DNA of 64,000 nucleotides from Echinostoma caproni. Lineage: Eukaryota; Platyhelminthes; Trematoda; Plagiorchiida; Echinostomatidae. The notes beneath the pieces are model-generated. The model ran no database searches. It was not told the origin of the DNA and saw nothing but the letters and a program-made list of their open reading frames with translations. Location of the stretch: positions 33,802 through 97,801 of the forward strand of contig UZAN01039995.1 of NCBI GenBank assembly GCA_900618425.1. The letters are read 5' to 3'. A program made the translations under genes and the position numbers. Positions 61,090-64,000 of this stretch are shown here, in pieces. Position 1 is the first letter of the stretch. Every line of letters starts with the position of its first letter.

Positions 61090-62340
61090 AACCAGGATTA
61101 CCAACTCACCTTCGTTCAGGTGCGGTTTTCAATGTATCAACCCCTGCTAATTGAAGCGATGTATGTCAATGCCTGAACCGATATTCAGGAAATAAATTGC
61201 CTCCAACTTTCTTTCATACATCAATGGGAACAGTTCACGAATAGATTCTATGTGAAAATTTTAGAAATGACTTCATATTTAGGAAGAAAACAAACTTCAG
61301 AGGATTCACGGAGTTCGTTTTAAATATGATTAACAGAAATCAACTTTCGAAGAGAGGAAAAGAAAAAAATTATCCCAAGTTGGGTTCTTCCATTCGGGGT
61401 GTGTTTGCCGCTTACGAATAAATCCCAACAAGCCACGGAAACATCATTACCACATTAGACGAACAAGGCCTCCACTCTTCGGAGAGTTTGTATTTATTCC
61501 CGTTGCGTAAACAAAAGATCCTTGCGACCTCGGTAGAAGATTGCAGTCACAGACCAGCACACAAACAACCACTAAGCGCTAAACTGTGCAGTCCTATCAG
61601 GCAAAATCGAGATGGAGTTGAAGCGTGCCAAGGTAAACAGGTGCCAGTGCTATGTCAAGCCATGCGCATACTGTCGTGAATGCACACACTCTCTCACACA
61701 CGCCAGTGATAAGGTTCACTAGTGAAAGAGCGGATATGTTCTGGCACTGCCTTAGTTTAGCAATCCATGGGGAGGTGTGCAAGTCATCCCCTAGTAGACT
61801 GGCTGTTTTAACTGACGGAGGCTGGTCGGCGTGCCTTGCGCGTCACGGATAGATTGATGAATGTTTCGTAAGTGTACCTATTTGAAGGAACAGTTTGTGT
61901 GCGCGTCTGTGCACTGGTCAATGAATGCGACGTGACCACAAAGACGCCCTGAAAAGAGAGAGATAGAGAGGACGTTACGGGGAATAATAATTATTTTGTC
62001 CCAGTTGTTGAATCGATGTGCATAAGCATTGGTGCACACAAGCACACAAACAAGCACTTTCGAGTCCCGGTAAGTCAAGCTATTCCGGTTTGTTTATTCT
62101 TCCTCATAGCACTGTCCCTCCGCAAGCTGTTGTATCCGACATTTTCAGGACCGACGGTACCGTTATCAATGCATTTCCGGACTTAGTCGTGTGTAACTAT
62201 CCCGTGGGATGAGATGTTCTAGAATCCGAAAGAGAGGGAAAGATTAGGGTCGCAACTACTAGTTTTATCTCCTGAAAGGCGTAATTTTAAATCCAAAATA
62301 TATTTTTTTATGGTAAGTAGTATGTGAACAACTAGAAAAA
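61090..62340. other. No supportable gene; TG/CA-rich block at 61680-62080
   Basis: Short open frames only. The block 61680-62080 is rich in TGTG/CACA and CpG (GTGTGCGCGTCTGTGCAC), similar in composition to 8560-8960, without clear sequence homology. It could be a promoter-like or repeat-derived segment. Confidence 0.3.
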
Positions 62341-62353
62341 AATTCCCTGGAAT

Positions 62354-62394
62354 CACACGACCGGTTTCGCGGTCCTTGCCGCTCGTCAGATATG
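62354..62394 (-). ncRNA. Hammerhead ribozyme, intact core, outside recognised SINEs
   Basis: The core occupies 62359-62389 on the minus strand: CTGACGA; helix II GCGG-CAAGGA-CCGC (four perfect pairs); GAAA; stem III ACC-GGT; then C (GUC cleavage site). Stem I next to the core pairs CATAT with GTGTG (five pairs including G-U). All invariant core nucleotides are present. The very short stem III matches ribozymes described in Penelope-like elements and retrozyme-type repeats. No tRNA-like head is seen, and no Penelope coding sequence adjoins it, so the carrier is unknown. It lies about 70 bp from the truncated Tc1-like copy. Confidence 0.8.
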
Positions 62395-62442
62395 CGTATT
62401 TGGTAATCTTTTGTCATTTCATTCATACACTTGTATCCAGGA

Positions 62443-62458
62443 ATTATATATATATATG
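62443..62458. repeat. (AT)n run at the left edge of Tc1 copy 2
   Basis: AT dinucleotide run ending two bases before the first base shared with Tc1 copy 1. A similar run lies at the opposite edge (63069-63079). Confidence 0.85.
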
Positions 62459-62459
62459 C

Positions 62460-63069
62460 AACAGATTTTATTTACAACAAATTGACATTGATAATAATTA
62501 AGATGTAAAGTTTGTGTACGTTAATAGTTCATTGGTCTGCTTTTTTTCCTTAGGACTTTTTCGAGTTTCCTCGGTATCGAATCCACCAACTTTGTTACAG
62601 GTGTACAGGTGACACGTTGACCTCTCATTTCAAAACAGACAACAGATTTTCAATCAGATTGAGATCCGGGCTATTAGGGGGAAGTTGCATGAATTGGACT
62701 TTAGAGTCACGCATCTTTTCTGAAGTCTAAAAGCAAATAATAAGTAAACCAGACTCCTTAACTAAATCAATTTACTAACCTCTCGTGAAACATGACACGG
62801 AGCGTTATCCTGAGAAACAATAACTTTCCCAGACGATTTTTTTCATGACATTCTGGAAACATTTTCGTAATTACTGATACAAATTTCCCACTATTCATGG
62901 TGCCTTTGACTGATGTCCACCGACAAGGCTGACCATGTTTTATTCCTGCCCAAATGAGTAATCTCGACGGGTGAGAAACTCTTTCAATTGGTGGAATAAG
63001 TCCTTTTGGGAAATTCTCACCACAAATGACTTTTTTGTGAGCCTTCAAAGGCTCGTTGCACACCATGCA
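62460..63069 (-). mobile_element. Tc1-like DNA transposon copy 2, truncated
   Basis: It corresponds to positions 37190-37852 of copy 1. The encoded order on the minus strand is MVCNEPLKAHKKVICGENF to ITKMFPECHE, QDNAPCHVSRE after the same frame break, the intron, SEKMRDSKVQFMQ, then LPPNSPDLNLIENLLSVLK, which keeps the canonical P-NSPDL motif that copy 1 has lost. After that the gene has a stop and a deletion of about 50 bp relative to copy 1 (between GAGGTCAACG and TAACAAAG). The 5' part, including the first catalytic Asp (FADE), is missing: homology ends at 63067 in an (AT)n run. The element is defective. Confidence 0.85.
62713..62765 (-). other. Intron in Tc1-like copy 2
   Basis: Same 53-bp GT-AG intron as in copy 1, at the same place (after DNAPCHVSRE). 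Coordinates are by alignment with copy 1 and may be off by a few bases. Confidence 0.7.
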
Positions 63070-63079
63070 TATATATATA

Positions 63080-64000
63080 ATTATTTAAAGAATGAATTGT
63101 ATATGGCGCATCGAGGGGAATAGCCGTTAGTGAGGATACCCCACGGTAAACAGCTGTAAAATTTGCTGTGAAACCCACAATCGCCAAAACTGTGCGAAGT
63201 AAACTGAGGGAAGATAATTCCAAGGAACACAAGGAGATATTTAAACATAGCAGGTTGTTTCAAACATTAGCACTCAATGACGCGTAAATTTATTTTCTAC
63301 TTCATAGGAAACTTCACTGCTAAGCAAAATCTATCAGTCTTATTGTAAATCATTAAATTCTTTGATATACCGCTGATTTGACGCATCAAAAGCTCAAAGA
63401 ATAAACACTGTTGAACATAAAAACATAATCCAGTAGCTGGGTTCAGTGTTGGTTTTAATGGTTAACAGCGAACTTGTATCCGTAAATGACCTAAGCTTTA
63501 GGTTCTTGTGACTTTCCTAAAGATGAATTTGCTAGAAAAAGGAATGAATGGAAGAGCAAATAATGGTTATCTGGCGATAATTCGCCAGTTGGAAAACATG
63601 ACCCCATCACACCATACGTGTTCCAATGAGCAACACAGTGCTCTGTTAAGACCAGAGGTTTCAGAAATGGGTAATCAATGAGCCGAAAGAAGTGAGCTCA
63701 ACGAGCAAAACTGATTAGGGTGAAATCCATCGTTATCGTCCATAACAATAATAAGCTGTTTACACATGGGATAATGGGTATTCCAACATCACTTTGAAAA
63801 AATAAACTTAATAGCATTGATGCACTTTTTGGGTATACATACTCCGTGTGTTTGAATCTGTGTCTATTCACTAATCCAAATATTCCACCACGGTGCGCAA
63901 CCGTTACTCCTCCAAGAGAGTTAGAACATCACGATCAGTAACCAAATTCAAATTCAAATTCAAATTTTTATTATGGGATATAACTTACAAAGACTTCGCT
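63080..64000. other. No supportable gene
   Basis: Short minus-strand frames near 63081-63263 show no recognised domain. The window ends just after a (CAAATT)4 repeat. Confidence 0.35.
63943..63966 (+). repeat. (CAAATT)x4 microsatellite
   Basis: Four exact hexamer units. Confidence 0.95.

Overview
The window looks like AT-rich, repeat-rich intergenic and intronic DNA from a flatworm, most likely a trematode or a close relative. This is inferred from repeat content, not from a housekeeping gene. The evidence is Penelope-like elements with a GIY-YIG domain, CR1/Jockey-like reverse transcriptase remnants, Tc1 and mariner relics, and tRNA-derived SINEs that carry hammerhead ribozymes as the schistosome Sm-alpha family does. 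No bacterial-type operons, rRNA genes or clear tRNA genes are visible. Open reading frames up to about 145 codons are expected by chance at this size and composition, so most of them are left out.

Layout. 1-1240: decayed CR1/Jockey-like reverse transcriptase interrupted by a tRNA-derived SINE. 1241-17379: almost gene-free, with short repeats and hairpins. 17380-18490: Penelope-like GIY-YIG region split by an internally deleted mariner. 20390-22020: a Penelope-like element facing an inverted copy of its own 3' end around a 463-base assembly gap. 22021-37189: gene-poor, with a few weak candidate exons. 37190-38200: nearly full Tc1-like transposase with a 53-bp intron and frame breaks. 41822-41904: small candidate coding exon. 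46739-47008: candidate first exon(s) of a PAP2/lipid-phosphate-phosphatase-like membrane protein (minus strand). 47890-48210: reverse transcriptase fragment. 49476-51050: a cluster of three SINE copies, one with a textbook hammerhead core. 53516-53860: a 21-bp minisatellite and a GC-rich hairpin. 57308-58099: the one long intact reading frame (263 aa, four predicted membrane segments). 60893-63069: another SINE, an isolated hammerhead ribozyme and a second, truncated Tc1-like copy.

The common theme is retroelements plus self-cleaving RNA. Hammerhead motifs with minimal stem III sit in at least two SINE families and once outside any recognised SINE, in a window that also holds Penelope-like elements, a group known to carry such ribozymes. 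Host coding content is low: one convincing membrane-protein gene and one or two partial exons.
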